A stretch of DNA of 64,000 nt from Oikopleura dioica (lineage: Eukaryota; Chordata; Appendicularia; Copelata; Oikopleuridae): contig OU015568.1 in NCBI GenBank assembly GCA_907165135.1, positions 11,044,501 to 11,108,500 on the forward strand, given 5' to 3'. Below, piece by piece: positions 1 to 14,489 of this stretch; within the stretch, counting starts at the first letter, position 1, and each line of letters opens with the position of its first letter. Made by a program: the position numbers and the translations under genes. The notes beneath the pieces are model-generated. The model saw nothing but the letters and a program-made list of their open reading frames with translations, was not told the DNA's origin and made no database searches.

Positions 1-957
1 CCACGGCGGAGAATAAAACGCCCTGGACAGGGTATAAAAATGAGGAGGAGCTCAAGGATCAGATTTTGCAACTGTCAAAGGTAAGATTTTTCATTCAATG
101 GAGAAAAATAAAACATTTTTCAGGATAAACGAAACTTCCTCCGAGCTCCCCAGCTGGAGCCCTATTCGAGTTCGACTACAAGCAATCGCAGCCAATGGCC
201 CTTGCTCTGCTCGAAGTCGATTCTTCGTTGAAAGAAATGCGCTTCCAACTCGTCCCAAAAGTCTCAAAGGAAGAAGATTTCTGGAGAAACTACTTTTACA
301 GAGTGTCGTTGCTCAAACAGAACGCAGAGCCGCTCGAGGATGAGCCAGTTGCCGAAGCTCCTGTTTCCGACAAAAATGATGTAAAAAAATTCGAATTAAT
401 TTCTAGAGCTCGTATTTACGCACGATTCTAGCTCAGTACTGAAGACGCAGAGCTGAATTTGGACGAAGAATTCGCCAGTGAAGAAGTGGGAACTAAAACG
501 GACGAAATTCCTCAGTGGGAAAAGGAATTACAGGACGAGTTGCAGGAATACGAAGTTGTTGAGGGCGAGGAAGAGGCAAATGGAGAATGGGAAAAAGGTA
601 AGAGAGCAAGCCGAATTTGAAAAGGAATAACGCAAGAGCGCCTAGATAAATCTGATGAGCAGCTTTTCAATGGTAAAATAGCAATACTAGATGATGATAC
701 AGGCATAATATTGCTCGAAAAGGCAATATTATCGGTGAAAAAAAAATCAATTTGCTAACAACAAACAAGTTAAATTTTCAATAAAAATAGAGTAATCTTA
801 CTACTGGTAGCATTCTTCATTCAGAGAAAGGGTGCTTGAAGAAGTTGATTATTGAAAGCCTGTAACCGCCTATTTTCTAGAGCTGGAAGACATGCTCGGA
901 AACGACCCCGAAAGTTCCCCCTCCGAGTCCGCCAAGCCTCCACCATCGGGCTCTTGA
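1..957 (+). CDS. syap1: SYAP1 (synapse-associated protein 1), BSD-domain protein; 5' part outside window, apparent frameshift
   Basis: Exons 1-80, 124-380, 432-597 and 881-957 join in phase. The product carries DKRNFLRAP, then a BSD-domain core (MALALLE...[21 protein letters not shown]), then [18 protein letters not shown] and a final ELEDML block, the order seen in SYAP1, an adaptor linked to Akt/mTORC2 signalling and Golgi/cytoplasmic localisation in vertebrates. The start lies before the window. Odd point: the DKRNFLRAP frame (phase from 124) and the BSD frame (phase through 195) differ by one base; a C-run of four at 148-151 would need five Cs to read [10 protein letters not shown] in one frame. 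This looks like a 1-nt deletion, an assembly error in a homopolymer or a real lesion. Stop codon at 955-957. Family assignment is strong; the intactness of the gene is uncertain. Confidence 0.85.
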
Positions 958-1852
958 GTTCAACTGCGAGTTCTACAAAATCTGACGAAGTTTGTATACA
1001 AACCTTTCCAAAGTTTTAACCTACCCAAACACTTTTTTTAATCTAACCCCTCCTATTCGCCATTTTTTCGTTAAATCTTGCAAATTCAAAGAATTCAAAA
1101 AGTCTCTCAACTGTTATCATCAGATTCTCGTTTAGGCCTTGCTTACAACCACCTGCTATTGATAATTATTGATTAATTATTTATTTTTAATTAAGTTTGC
1201 GAAAGGGGTGTTTTTTCGCTTTGTTCTTGGTATTCTGATGAATTTTTTTAATACTATGTTCCTTGTTCAATTTCTTATTCGTTCAAGAATTCATTCTTCT
1301 ACCTATCTATTCTGAAATTTCATTATCGTGGAAGACCAGGGAAAGACACACAACCAGCCGGTGAAATTCCGAATTCAAGCGTTTCAAAGCTGAACCTGTT
1401 TGACCTCCATCAGGCTTTCTAGCTTAGAAATCAGCTGTTTTCTAATAGATATTTAAAAAGAAGAGGGGTTAGAAAGTTTGGGGAAAATTTTTGATTCGTT
1501 AATTTATGCCGGTGCATTCCCACGGCTATTTAGGTTGATATAATTCGAGGATAATCTTTTTCATTTCGTTTGGTGGGCGGGTGGCTCTGCCCGCGGCCTC
1601 CTGCTTGGTTTACGGTATCCTGAGCTGGTTTCGTGTGTCTCCCGGTTCTCACCAATTTGCGGTCGCGCTCTTTTTCAATTTGAAAATCTTTGCGCCAATT
1701 TTGTTCTAATTCATTCAGAGATGTGCTAAACGTGTGCCCAAGCGTCCAGTCCAACTAGAAAACGGCCAAAGCGAGTTTCAAAACACGAAGAAGCTAACGT
1801 AGAATTACATCGAATAGAGCACCGTCCGAGTGACTGAAGAAAAAACGGGAAA
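958..1852. other. Intergenic spacer SYAP1-GOLPH3
   Basis: AT-rich spacer between two + strand genes. I see no convincing coding exon; minus-strand ORFs here lack homology or splice support. It presumably holds the SYAP1 3' end and the GOLPH3 promoter. Confidence 0.5.
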
Positions 1853-3293
<1,441 letters not shown>

Positions 3294-4033
3294 CAACCGT
3301 GCTTTCAGCAGCAACATTCTAGAGGCCCAAATTTCCTGTGCAATTTAAAAGTATTCTATCCTTTCATACCCTATTCATGGATATTTAACAATTCTTTTTT
3401 AATAATCACTAATATCTATTCGAGGAATTCCTTTCACAAGCAATTTCGAGCTACAAAAATTGTAAAAACACTCGCGGTAAAAATTTCATATTTTTTATCC
3501 CACCAACATTTGCCTATCAGTAAAAAGTAATTGTTCTGATTAAATTACTGCAACACCCCCTTCATTAAAAATATTATTATTAAATATAACGAACAGGGCC
3601 TTTCCGATTAATGTAGCTAGAAAATATTTACTTGATCACGTGAGAGGTGGCCGTGGACTATTTTATTATTTTCGGGGATCGGACAGTGGAGAGACAGGAC
3701 TTTACTGCACCCTCTGGTCCCGCGCTAAAGTGTAAAAATTAATTTTCCTCCGTCCAATCATTGAATACAAATCTCATCTCCAATTTCTGTTAAATAGTTC
3801 AAAAGACGACCTATATAAGAAGACTCACTTACCCGTATAATATGCTCCTTTATATTTACTATTTGGTGTTGTAGCCTTTGAACGCTGTTCTCTCAAACAT
3901 AATAAAGTTTGATATACAAAATTTCACTACTTAGAGTATCCAGCTTGTTCGAGTGTTATGCCAGCTGGTCCTTAGTCAATTATAATTTATATACGCAGGC
4001 TCGGAAAATTATGCAGAAAGCAGAGTTAGGGTC
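3294..4033. other. Intergenic spacer after GOLPH3
   Basis: AT-rich, no ORF of interest on either strand. Contains AATAAA-like hexamers and TATA-like stretches (for example around 3821-3848) but nothing I can assign. Confidence 0.4.
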
Positions 4034-6452
4034 ATGAAAAACCAATCTTCAAACAATTCTGTAGGAGTATTTTTTTCCTATCAGTCAATCAATAGAAGGA
4101 GAATCGCATCATACGTTATCGACAATTGAATGAACAAGAACTAGCTAGAAAAAAGAAGAAAAGCTTTCATCCGTTCGACGCCGCGGAAATCATTTCAAAT
4201 GATCAAGTAGAAGTGATGGATTTTTTCAGAAATATTTTTGCAGGGAATAAATTGAAACTTGCCGAAGTAGAGGAATTTCTTGCTGACTACTCAAAAAATC
4301 TTAAAAGGACGACAACGAGAACGCAGAAATGCCGACTGATTCAATCATTGGAGAGACATGATTTCGAAAAAGATAAAACACCACAATTTTGGAACTGGTT
4401 TATGTTTAAAAATTGCAGTAGTGGTATAAAATGCCATGTTTACAATGAAAATAATCAAATTATGGAAGAATTCAATGCGACGGAATTCCAACAACATTTG
4501 ATTTGTGACTTTGCCGATGAGGATTTACTAGAGAAAAGAATTTGTCGATGGGAAATCAAGGAAGAAACAGGTGACTGGGAACGGTCTGGTTGCTCGAACG
4601 GGGAGAGGCCCTTATTACTGATGAGACGATTAAACATGATGTGAAAGTCAGGTTTCACCCGTTCGACTCGGGACTGTTTACCGATTTTTTGCCCGTTGAA
4701 GATGTTGATTTCAAAATTCACCTTCACACAGGTTCTTTGTAGATAAGTTTCATAAGTTTTTCAACATTTTGCTATGGCTAGATTATCAAAAAGCGACCAA
4801 GAAGAGGAAAGACAAACGAATACCTTCTCATAAAAATGTCGTCGAGCATTTGGTCAATATAGAAATTTTTGCTAAAGTGGATAAAAATGATTGTTTGGGA
4901 TGGATTACTATTATGGAGAGAGCTGATTCAAATTTGAGGGAAGCATTGCGAAAAGGAAGCCAGGCAAAAAACAGCCTGACTCTTTTGGAGCGAAAGAAAA
5001 TTGCGATGGACATAAGAGACGGCCTCAAGTATCTATTCTCTATTGATATCTGGCATTTGGACAAAAAGTTGGAAAACATTTTACTTTACAAAAAGAAAGA
5101 TGAAATTGTGGCTAAATGGATTGATTTTGGGCTTGTAATGAACACATCAATGTCAGAGAGTTATCGTCAAATGGGCTACACACGACGCGGTTCTAAATTC
5201 ACTAATCATTTCTCCCTCTGTATGTGTGATTTATTAAATATTATTCTCTAACGAAATATTAGATTGTGGAACTCCCGGCTTTTGTTCGAAAGCTCAGATC
5301 ACGGCAGCTGCGCGGGGACACCAGGACAGCGCACTTGACTTGCGGAAGATCTTTTTCTTTCTTTTCTGTGGATGGAAAGCAGCTTGGTCAATTTGTTACA
5401 AACCAATAAATGAGACTGAAAGGTTGCAGATAGATACTGACTTGAAAAAATGTAGACTCGATTGGCTTCTAAAGAAACCAATGCAGACAAATGACAATAT
5501 GCCAGAGTATGAAGACTTCCGAAAGATCAATGGTATTTTACATTTACCCCCGCAATGCGTTGCAGATTTCGATGATGAATGGATAACAAAGTCAATAAAT
5601 ATGGCTCAATTGAAGATGCAACTGACAAGGAACTATTTCTCGGACTTTCAATGCCTAACAAAGAATGTTCTTGACCAAAAAGACACAAACTTATGCGTTC
5701 CGATTTCTGTTTCGGTGCTCCTTCGCTTTGCTATCAAAGACTTTGCAATGAAATCCGCTGGAGATAAACGGGCTCTGCAAAATATCGACAAGATATTTTC
5801 GATTGAAAAAATATTAACTGTCATGGTTATGCATGTTTATCCAAGAAGCTTGGCCGGATTGAATGCAAACCCGAATAACGAGGAGAAAGAAAATCAGCTT
5901 TGCGGGATTGATATGCTCATTGAAAGATTGTGTGCTCCTACATACTCGGATCCTAGTGGTTGGGAAATCATAAGAGATTATATCCAGGATTACTATTCTT
6001 CTGATACTGGGTTTTTTACTGGAACATATTGTTCTTTCAAAGAAGGTTTATTTAATGCGTCTGTAAATATAACAGTCATTTTAGTAATAATCCACGAAAA
6101 CTATCAATTCGAACAACCACTAACAGTTACTGGAGCATATTTACACCAAAACGGGGTGGTGATATTTCATCAAATGGTTGTTGATGGGATTGTCAATTCA
6201 AATTACATCATACAGAGTTCTGACCCGCATTCAGGAGCGGTTTTGCGAATAGCTCAAGACAGAGCTTACTATGCTAGCGAAGCTTATTGCAGATCATCTA
6301 TTGATAGCTCAGTGGGACTTTGTCACAATCAGGAAAACGGCGTATCTATGATATTGGTGAACGAGCATGTTAATGATACTGTGGTGCTCATGGAACATGA
6401 AGAATGGTACCTTGAGCCACATGCATATTTGTTGCGGCTTGTGCGACAATAA
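4034..6452 (+). CDS. Divergent protein-kinase-like protein with long C-terminal unknown domain
   Basis: Proposed exons 4034-4060, 4096-4570, 4606-4731, 4782-5219 and 5263-6452 give 751 residues in phase; the first two introns are only 35 nt. The central part has a kinase signature: a helix C-like stretch, WHLDKKLENILL (catalytic loop with His-x-Asp and Asn, around residue 299), WIDFGL (DFG motif, around 321) and CGTPGFCSKAQ (APE-like segment, about 357), so an active-type fold is plausible though no clear glycine loop or VAIK lysine is seen. From about residue 400 to 751 the protein matches no family I know; it includes LCVPISVSVLLRFAI and a later VVIFHQMVVDG, a Cys-early/His-late layout reminiscent of papain-like enzymes, but this is only a resemblance. 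The ATG at 4034 was chosen because it continues the reading frame through the 35-nt intron. The function is unknown. Confidence 0.65.
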
Positions 6453-6732
6453 AGGTATCGCAATTCTTCCAGTCTGTTTTTAATTAATAATAAAGAGTGA
6501 ATCCTCGATATTCTCAATAAGATTCTGACAAATTATTCAGCAGGAAAGGATAATTTTCATTTTGATAGAGCAAAGCAAACATAAACGATTTTATATCATG
6601 ATCAAAGCGCATTTAGTCACGATTCGTGATGATTTTCAACAATCTCGTGCGAAATTTGAAAATCGCATGCAAAGAAGATTTTTTCCGATTTGTATTTTTT
6701 TTCTTGAGAGATAAAATTTGCACCAGAACGCG

Positions 6733-7431
6733 ATGTTGACTCTCGTCGATCTGATTGACGAGAACCGTGAGTTATGAGATATTTTTTGCCAAGGAAATTT
6801 TAAATTTTTATAGTTTCGCTTGAAGGAAAGATTGTTGACTTGCTGGAAGCAGAGATGTCGGCGAGGAGAGAGCTTCTTCAGGAGAAAAGTCAGCGCCAGA
6901 AAGTAATGTTTGGGTTCGTTGAGTTTTTCTCGACAATTTTAGATCGAAGCCTATGTAGACACGCTTCAGGAATACATCCGCCATTTGAAACGGAGGAATG
7001 AGATTTTATCCAACGGGTTGGAACGCATTTTCAGTTTATCTTCCTTCAAGCTAGTCTTCTATGTTTTCACCCGAGAAAAAGTAGCCCAGCAGACATATGA
7101 GCGCTCAACAATCCTCAACGATCTTAGGGAGCTCAATCTTGAAATGACATCTGTTCGAAAGGAGAAAGAAGATTTGAAGAAGAAGCGAGAAAAGTCAAAA
7201 GCAACTAGAACTGATCAAGATTGTCCAGTCTGCCAGACACAATATGGAGGAGAGAATGTCCTTGTTTGCTTCAAAACTTGCGGACATTGCCTTTGCTTCA
7301 CATGGTAAAAAGTAATACAAAAGAAAAACTCAAATTTCAGTGCGAAAAATATCACAACTTCGCCACTCAGCCACTGTCACATTTGCCGCCGAGAAGTTTC
7401 TCAGAGTTCCATTCTCAAAATATTTATGTAA
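6733..7431 (+). CDS. Coiled-coil RING-finger protein (putative E3 ubiquitin ligase)
   Basis: Exons 6733-6766, 6814-6902, 6943-7304 and 7341-7431 join to 191 residues. Residues 1-140 are charged and helix-forming (repeated E/K/L heptad-like spacing, LEAEMSARRELLQEKSQRQK, LRELNLEMTSVRKEKEDLKK), a probable coiled coil. The last 50 residues form a C3HC4 RING: CPVC, then CGHCLCFTC, then CHIC, with the last zinc pair supplied by the final small exon after a 36-nt intron. RING plus coiled coil suggests an E3 ligase that dimerises, but no orthologue is recognised. It lies 280 nt behind the kinase-like gene on the same strand. A piece of exon 3 (about 7050-7084) could be an additional skipped intron; it stays open if retained. 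Confidence 0.75.
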
Positions 7432-10400
7432 ATAAATATCCTTCCCTTTTCTGATCGATAAAAATTAAGGTTTTAATCTGACATTGTCCACTCAAGACAT
7501 ATCGCTTCTTCGATTTTTATTTCAGTTGCATTGTAAATTTGCGACGCGCTTGACGTTTTTCGGGAGACAGGGCGACCGGTTGGTGTTCTCGCGGCGACAA
7601 CGCGCGACCGCCTGGCTGGAGCCCGCATATCTACCGCGCAGCCCCAGAATATAACATTTTACTCAGATTTAAACTCTTGTCATAATAGTTTATTGTAGCT
7701 TCAAGAAATTCAGGAACTTCTCACAAACGAGCAAAAAAAGAAATATAAACAAAAAAAAATAAATACAAAAATGTACTAAACAGAATCATCGTTCGATTAT
7801 TACGTTGGATTCTTTCGGAAATTTACGATCATTCTTTGGATGATAAAATTTTATTTCTTGAAAAAGTTAATGGCCAATTAAGTCGTACTATCACTGTCGG
7901 CAGAAAAGAAGGTGACATTTGGTTTGCCAAGTGCTCCCACTCCAGAATTAATGTGACATTAACAAGCGTAAAGTCCATTTTACCAAAGCCAAAATACTAC
8001 AAAGCCCAAAAACGAAGCTCTTTAGAAAAAATAAACAACAAGGATTCAAAGTGTACTTGATTTACAGACAGTTACAGTCGGCCTAGCATTTACAGAACGT
8101 GTGCCATCGATGAGAATCGTTGATACAGTAAGTTATGGAATAGTGATATTTGCGTTTCGAATCGCTTATCGTTTTTGAGCAAATAAAACGCGTCTTCGTG
8201 AGATGGGTAAGTCGAAAATAGGAAATTTCACAAGGATTTTTCTTTACTGCAATTTCCTCTTTTCAAGTGAAAAAACATGTCGTTATTCAAAGCTTTGTTT
8301 GGGTACTTAATTTTGATTCAGACTGATTAGACTGGCCTTTTTCCCTTCATTGCATACAATACGTTTCTTTGGAGCCAAACAAATTGACATGAACAATATT
8401 ATCTGTCTATCACTTGTGTTATTGAATTACATAGCACTTCCGTTTCGACTTTGAGGAACAATCGAGGTTACTTTGCTGGACACACAGACTTAGCGTTGCT
8501 CCCTGCTCCGTCCCGTCTGGTCTCTGTCCATCTTGTGGAGCATCGACAAAGATGGAGCAACCCGCTCGTACGGCTAGGGCTCCATTGATACTACTCCATC
8601 CACGGTTGTATAAAATAGAAGGTGCGCGTTGTGTGGCGCCCCCAGTTGCCTCCGCCAATCGGGACATCGCAGGCGCCACTCTGGCGCCAGCAACTTCGAA
8701 AAAGACACCTTAATTCGCCGCCCTAGCTCACGCAGTATTTTAACTTACAACTTTCAGCTATTATCCCCAACTATACATTACTCAAGGGTTTATACACAAA
8801 TCCACGGGGAGGAGAATAGGCACACGTTTTGTGTATGATAATGTGTTTTCGCAATTCACTCTTAAAATAAGCGATTCTAACGCACAGCTCTTATTACTAA
8901 TAAGGTATTAGTCTCCAATAATGGTATGTCAATTGGGAATTAAGAACCTACAATAATTAAACTGCCCTACAAACCTACGCTACGGAACTGAATACTCTAA
9001 CATTTGTACGTGTCCTCCTTACAAGAGCTCGCATATTCGCGCACGTGATCCCGAATCGGATCTCACCACAAGTTCCGAGAGTGCCGAGTATGATGAATGA
9101 TGCGCCGGAAGCGGAACTCTCAACGCGACTCTTCAGCCTTTTGTCCATCTCTGCATAAGTTCTCTCACATCCGCTGCCAAGGAGAGATTCGCGCAACAAG
9201 CACGACGGACTAGTGTACTCAAATAGAACTTGGTGATAGACTTGCCGATTTGTTCGTTAGAAACATAATGGCGAAAGTGATTCCCTATGTGTGCCTAAGG
9301 TGCCATTATTACGTTTGGCGCGACCAGGCAGTGCCAGGCGAGGCGACGCGACGACTGGAGCCCGAAGTCAAATACTCCAAGGTCGATCAGAATGCTTCAC
9401 CATTCAATGGATACTTCAAATGTGACAGCTAGAATCTTTCAAGAGGATAAAGTTCAATCAACATAAAGTGGTCTCTTTCTATGGTTCCGGTAGAAGAAGG
9501 AACAAGACTTGTTCAACAAGTCGTTAGCTCCGCTCAAAACCCCTGATGGACTTCCTTCACGCTGATTTCGATAGCAAGTCATTAGGAGCAGGGAAGGGCC
9601 AATTAGTGGCCTCTTTAATTAGCTCAAAAATCAACCGACTGGTCGATTAGAGCTCACCGCGGCGCGCCACTCTGTCCTTCTCCTGTTCTCTATTCTTCCA
9701 AACAAGCTCCGTCCAAACTGTGCGTTGAAAATATACTTTCAAGAAAGGGATGTTTTTATGATGAATTCCTGCGGCCGAGGGATTTCTATGCTCACTCGCC
9801 AAACCTAAGAAAATGGATAAAGCCGACCGCAAAGCTTGAAATCACCCTGAATCGAAAAGGAAGCAGTTCGCAAGCTGCCTTGAAATGGAGAACTATCTCT
9901 TATCGATGCTTCTTTTTGACTATACGGAGCTTGATACGAGTATTTGTTATCCCAATCACTCACGAAGAGTTTGAGTTGTTGCTACACGCTTCGTGCAAGT
10001 ACTCAATTTCCGGCGCGTGTCAATTTCCGACTCTCTCTTTCATTTATTTATACAATCAATAATCCTTCCCTCTCTCCCTTTTCTATTTTGTGCTCCCTAA
10101 TTCAGCCCAAAAAGAGCGCTAATTCTTTGGTGCCACTTTCACGGAAACGAGACGTAAAGGATGCCACTTGACTCGGAGGAGCTTCCGGCGCGCTACTTTC
10201 CGGCCAATTTTATGCTAATGCTAAAATTCCTAAGCGATAGCGGAAATAGCGAAGTACCTCCAAGAATTCAAATAAACATTGCTCGTGAGTTACGCGCGGT
10301 GATGAGCTACCGTACAAATTGATTTCGATTTCACTTCAAGTGTTGTTTATAATAACTGGGTAATATTGCGTCAGGCCAAGGTTAATTGGGTGCCTTCCGG

Positions 10401-13400
10401 TCTGGATCATCCTATTTCATGGATCTGTATTTTTAGCCAAGCAAATACATCTTCAAGAAAACAGCTTGTGTGGCAGTATCGAAAGCAATGCTAAAATAAG
10501 TAAGTATCTCTAGTAGAAAAAAGATTTCAGGAGCATCACTTTCCTTATTCGAAAATATACACCACCAGTTGGTTGGACGTTTTGGTGGCTACTGCAAAGG
10601 TAACTTTGGCCTGTGCGGCTCCGGTCGTCTGGCCCGGTCGTCGGCCGCGCAGTAGTACCAGACGGCAAGGGGGACTCAAGGGACCCATCTCGGAGCTAAG
10701 GGGCTCCATGAGCAGATCATCTGAGCATCACAAAACCTCCTCCACCCTCACTAAGCGCTTCCGCCCGTTCAAGTGGGCTCTGTCATAATTGCCGCCCCGG
10801 ACAACCTCATTTTCAAAATCAGCTCTTCCGGCACTGAGATCCTCTGCTAGTCAAATCTCTCGACATTTGTGAGAAAATGGGTCGTCTCCATCGAAATATT
10901 CAAGCATCAACTTCTATTTTCAAAACAAAAAGTTGATTTTTACCAAACCGGGGCGCCATAAAATGCACATTTATCCTCTTTTTGACAAGTTGCGCTTTGC
11001 ATTTTCGCGTTTACTTATGTCTCTGAACCTATTTGTTCGTCCCCTTGTTTCCAAAAATAAACAATAAAGCCATCACACGGACCGCACAAACAATATAAGA
11101 CTCTGTTTTGAGGAAGATTTGCATTCCAAAGGTCCATTTCACGGTCGCTCAGGCAAAGAACGATAAACGAGTTCTTTCTTCTCTTTCTTAGAAAGTCATT
11201 TTCAACATCAGTTGAAAGACCTTTCATAATTTTAAGTAAATTTTTGGGAGAACAAGGTGATAAATCTGAAGAAACTTTCTCTTTGAATTGAAATGTCTTG
11301 TCTGAATCAAAACGATCTAAAGATTCAACGCTGAGCTTATCCTAGAATGATATTTACGAAGTATTATGAGAGAGCCGTACCCAAAATATTTGGCTGGACA
11401 CATTGGACTCGATGCCGTCTGCATCGCGCGTTCCAGACATGGCGGCACCACCGTCTCCGGTGTCCAATATGCACAATCACGTCTTAGACCCACTATCTGT
11501 CACGCTAATGACTAAAATTTGAGTACCTTCAAGTATAAGATGACTTTTTATATTGTAAAATAAAAATTCAAAAAGAAAAATTCTTCGAAGAAAAAAGGAC
11601 AAAAAATATTTTTCTCGACTATTTACAGTAGAGAAAATTTGAAATCAAGGAAGAGAACGATTTATTAAATTATAAGTGACTATTATTCCCTGATATTTCA
11701 GCTCAGTAATGAACAAGTAATGAAAGATCAAGAGAAAAAGAGTAACAGGTGGCTCGCGCTCTGAAGCTCTTGAAAACAGGTGGCGCTACTGCGCCCAACC
11801 ACTAGGCAGTTGGCTCCAGCTTGGCAGCTACTCTAAAACGACGAGACAGACCTTTTTCTTCTTTCCCAAAACGGAGTTAACAGTTTATTCGTTCCTATCT
11901 TTTAACAACAAACATTGAGAACAGAAAACAAGAGAGTACAAAACAGTGACCAGAGATTTTTATGAAAAACGGAAGAAAATGTTCAGAAGAAAGAAAGAAC
12001 ACTGGCTGCTGAGTATTTTGATATTGCCACTTGTTCATGCCTATGGACCTATTTATACAGAAGGAACTACAATCACTCACAGGAACGGTGCTTAGAATTT
12101 TAAAGAGATTTGAGGGAAATTGATCATTTTCGAACAGAAAACTTTGAGTTAAAAAATAAGAGATCAAAAGAATTACCTCCGGATGATCATGATTATTTTC
12201 GAAGATGAAAGAGCTCGTAAAAGTGATGTCCTTTATGTCGACAGGTAGTTTCCTTCCCATGAGTAAAGGAATAGGGATATTGTGCGAATTTCGGTTTTTG
12301 CGTAATTCCATTTCCGTCGGCTATAAATCCTGTAGTAAAAAACGAGTACATCACACATCTGAGCTCAACTTGGCCTTTTGATCTTTTGAGCCGCTTTACG
12401 TAAAAATTATAAAACAAGTGAATTTATCGTTATTTTTTCACGCTTATCCCTGGCAAGCCCTTTCTTGATTTTTTACCGCGGTGTATTTATTATAGATGTG
12501 AAATGTTATGCTAAACATCACTAACATGAGACGCTATAAGGTCAGGAGAGGAGCCAAACAACGATTTAAAATTTCACCTTTCTTGGCTTTGAAAATATAT
12601 TTTTTTCTTTTCAATAAAGGTCAAATAGAATTTACAATGAAAAAATCAAATAACTTCTTTCTTATTCAAAAAAATTATTCAAATCCATTGATGCGTTTTT
12701 AACGAATTCAATGAAAAATCGGAAAATCAAAGCTAAGCACCTCGAAACAGGAGTATCAGAAGCGTCGGCCCCGAACGACAAAGAATAAAAGAAGAACTTT
12801 TAAACGCACTTGGCATTCCCGCTTTATGGAACACTCGATCAACGAGGAATACGGGCCCTGGTATCGCGACGGATCCGACCAAGAATTCCTTTTCGATTTT
12901 CATGCTCGACATGTACAACAAAATCACAGAGCCGAAAATGGGAGGGTCGACAGAAATCGCGGTTTTGAGTAAACCTGCGTTGAAAGTCAGGAAATCGAGG
13001 AAATCTGGATCGATTCCCTCTTCCAAGGTAACACTCTCAATAAAACAATAATTCAATTTTTACCTTGCTATGAAGCAATAAGCAAGCCTCAAAACAATAA
13101 GTCATATTTAAAAAACAAGTTCGCCAAGCTTATCAAGATTCAAGTGTACCAAGGGAAGTGAAATCGGAATTAATTGTTATTGGCATTTTACCGGGCCGGG
13201 GTCACCGTTTTCTTATTTTGGAAGTGCCACAAGAACCGGATGTACAATTCGCCATATTATCACATAACAAGCTTTTCCATAAGTGACAAAATAAATGAAC
13301 CACCACTTACCAGTCGCGTTTACTTGTTTTCTCTCTTTCGAAAACAACAAATTATCAACACGAGGCCTAAAACGGTCTCCTCAAGCCAATGAAAATAAAT

Positions 13401-14489
13401 ATTTTACGTGCGCATGACGGCGTAATCACCTCCTTTATCCCCATAAATCAGGGCCAGAACGGCAGGTCAGAAGGTTTTCTTTGCCAAGACGTTTCTCAGA
13501 CCAGAAATTGAAAGAACTTTCTATGTAAAATTGACCCCGTTTAATAACATTTGAAACAAATAAAAAGAAAATAATGAATCAATCATCGTAAAATAAGGAC
13601 TTTTAAAAATTCCACTCAAGATTTATTTGTCACTTCCGCTGTAATCCATTCCAGATTACAACCTTCGACCTCCTGAGAACGCGCTTTCTTTCGCGCCGGA
13701 AGTATCCCCCGTTCCCAGAAACATCGAAAGGGATGAACATTCTTGTGGCCTAGTGCTTTGCGCCCTTGTCAAAGGCTCTGTTTATTGAGACAGGAATAGT
13801 TTTTGCAAGACGCATTGCGCCCAAATACTTCCGATTAAAACCTTTCGCGCTGTGTTTGCCTTCTTCCGCTCTTTGAGGAATTCTAGCGCTTTGATAAGCC
13901 GAGAACTTGGAACAGAGTAAAAATAATATGCATTCGTGGAAGAATTCTAGCCCTTCTGCTTTGTTATAAACCGGATCGAAGATACAAGTAATATCAAATT
14001 CATCAAATGACTTGAATAACTAAAAATTTGAAATTAACCACTTCCGCCAAGTCATAAGCCGGTAATTTAAATGCGCTTGATTCTGATAGATCCGACTATC
14101 CGTTGTCAAGTCATTTTCATTGCTCGCGCTTCGACAGAAATATGGTTATAAAAGTCCCCAATTATGGAAATTTTATCGAGACCACCCGAGCAGATCAAAG
14201 CTCAAGTGTAATCCACTGGGAATGAGTTGTGTTAGCTGGCATAAGCTCGCATCGAGAGGAAGATCTCGATACAATCGCGAGCAACAGATTTTCCGCTCAA
14301 GTGGATGAAGATTTACTGACCGAGTCAGACGTAAAAACTCACTCTGTCAGCCTGTCAGAGCATGTTGCCCTTGATAAATATAGACCATTATTTTTAGCTT
14401 CAAAAGACGACTAAAAGCTAGATTTATGAATTTCCGGTTTTGTAGCATTCAAACTTTACAATCCGCGTTTTTAGACTTTCCTCTCAAAT
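7432..14489. other. Seven-kilobase stretch without a confident gene
   Basis: No ORF here shows family similarity with splice support. Two minus-strand ORFs deserve mention: 12733-13056, whose frame reads like protein (EEGIDPDFLDFLTFNAG...) but has no recognisable start or partner exon, and 11895-12311 (138 codons from an ATG, with a possible donor after residue 47). The region also holds scattered GC-rich islands with GGCGCC/GGTGGCGC words (about 8630-8690, 9318-9360, 11780-11800) in otherwise AT-rich DNA. It may contain regulatory DNA for the BMP gene to the right, transposon remnants, or fast-evolving genes I cannot see. Confidence 0.4.

Noticed and set aside
8279-8334. A start reading MSLFKALFG, like the beginning of CHMP4/Snf7 proteins
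   Set aside because: The frame stops within 20 codons and no later exon with ESCRT-III similarity is present.
12733-13056. Minus-strand ORF of 107 codons with protein-like composition
   Set aside because: No ATG, no clear acceptor/donor pairing and two overlapping frames are open, so coding status cannot be decided; mentioned only in the regional note.
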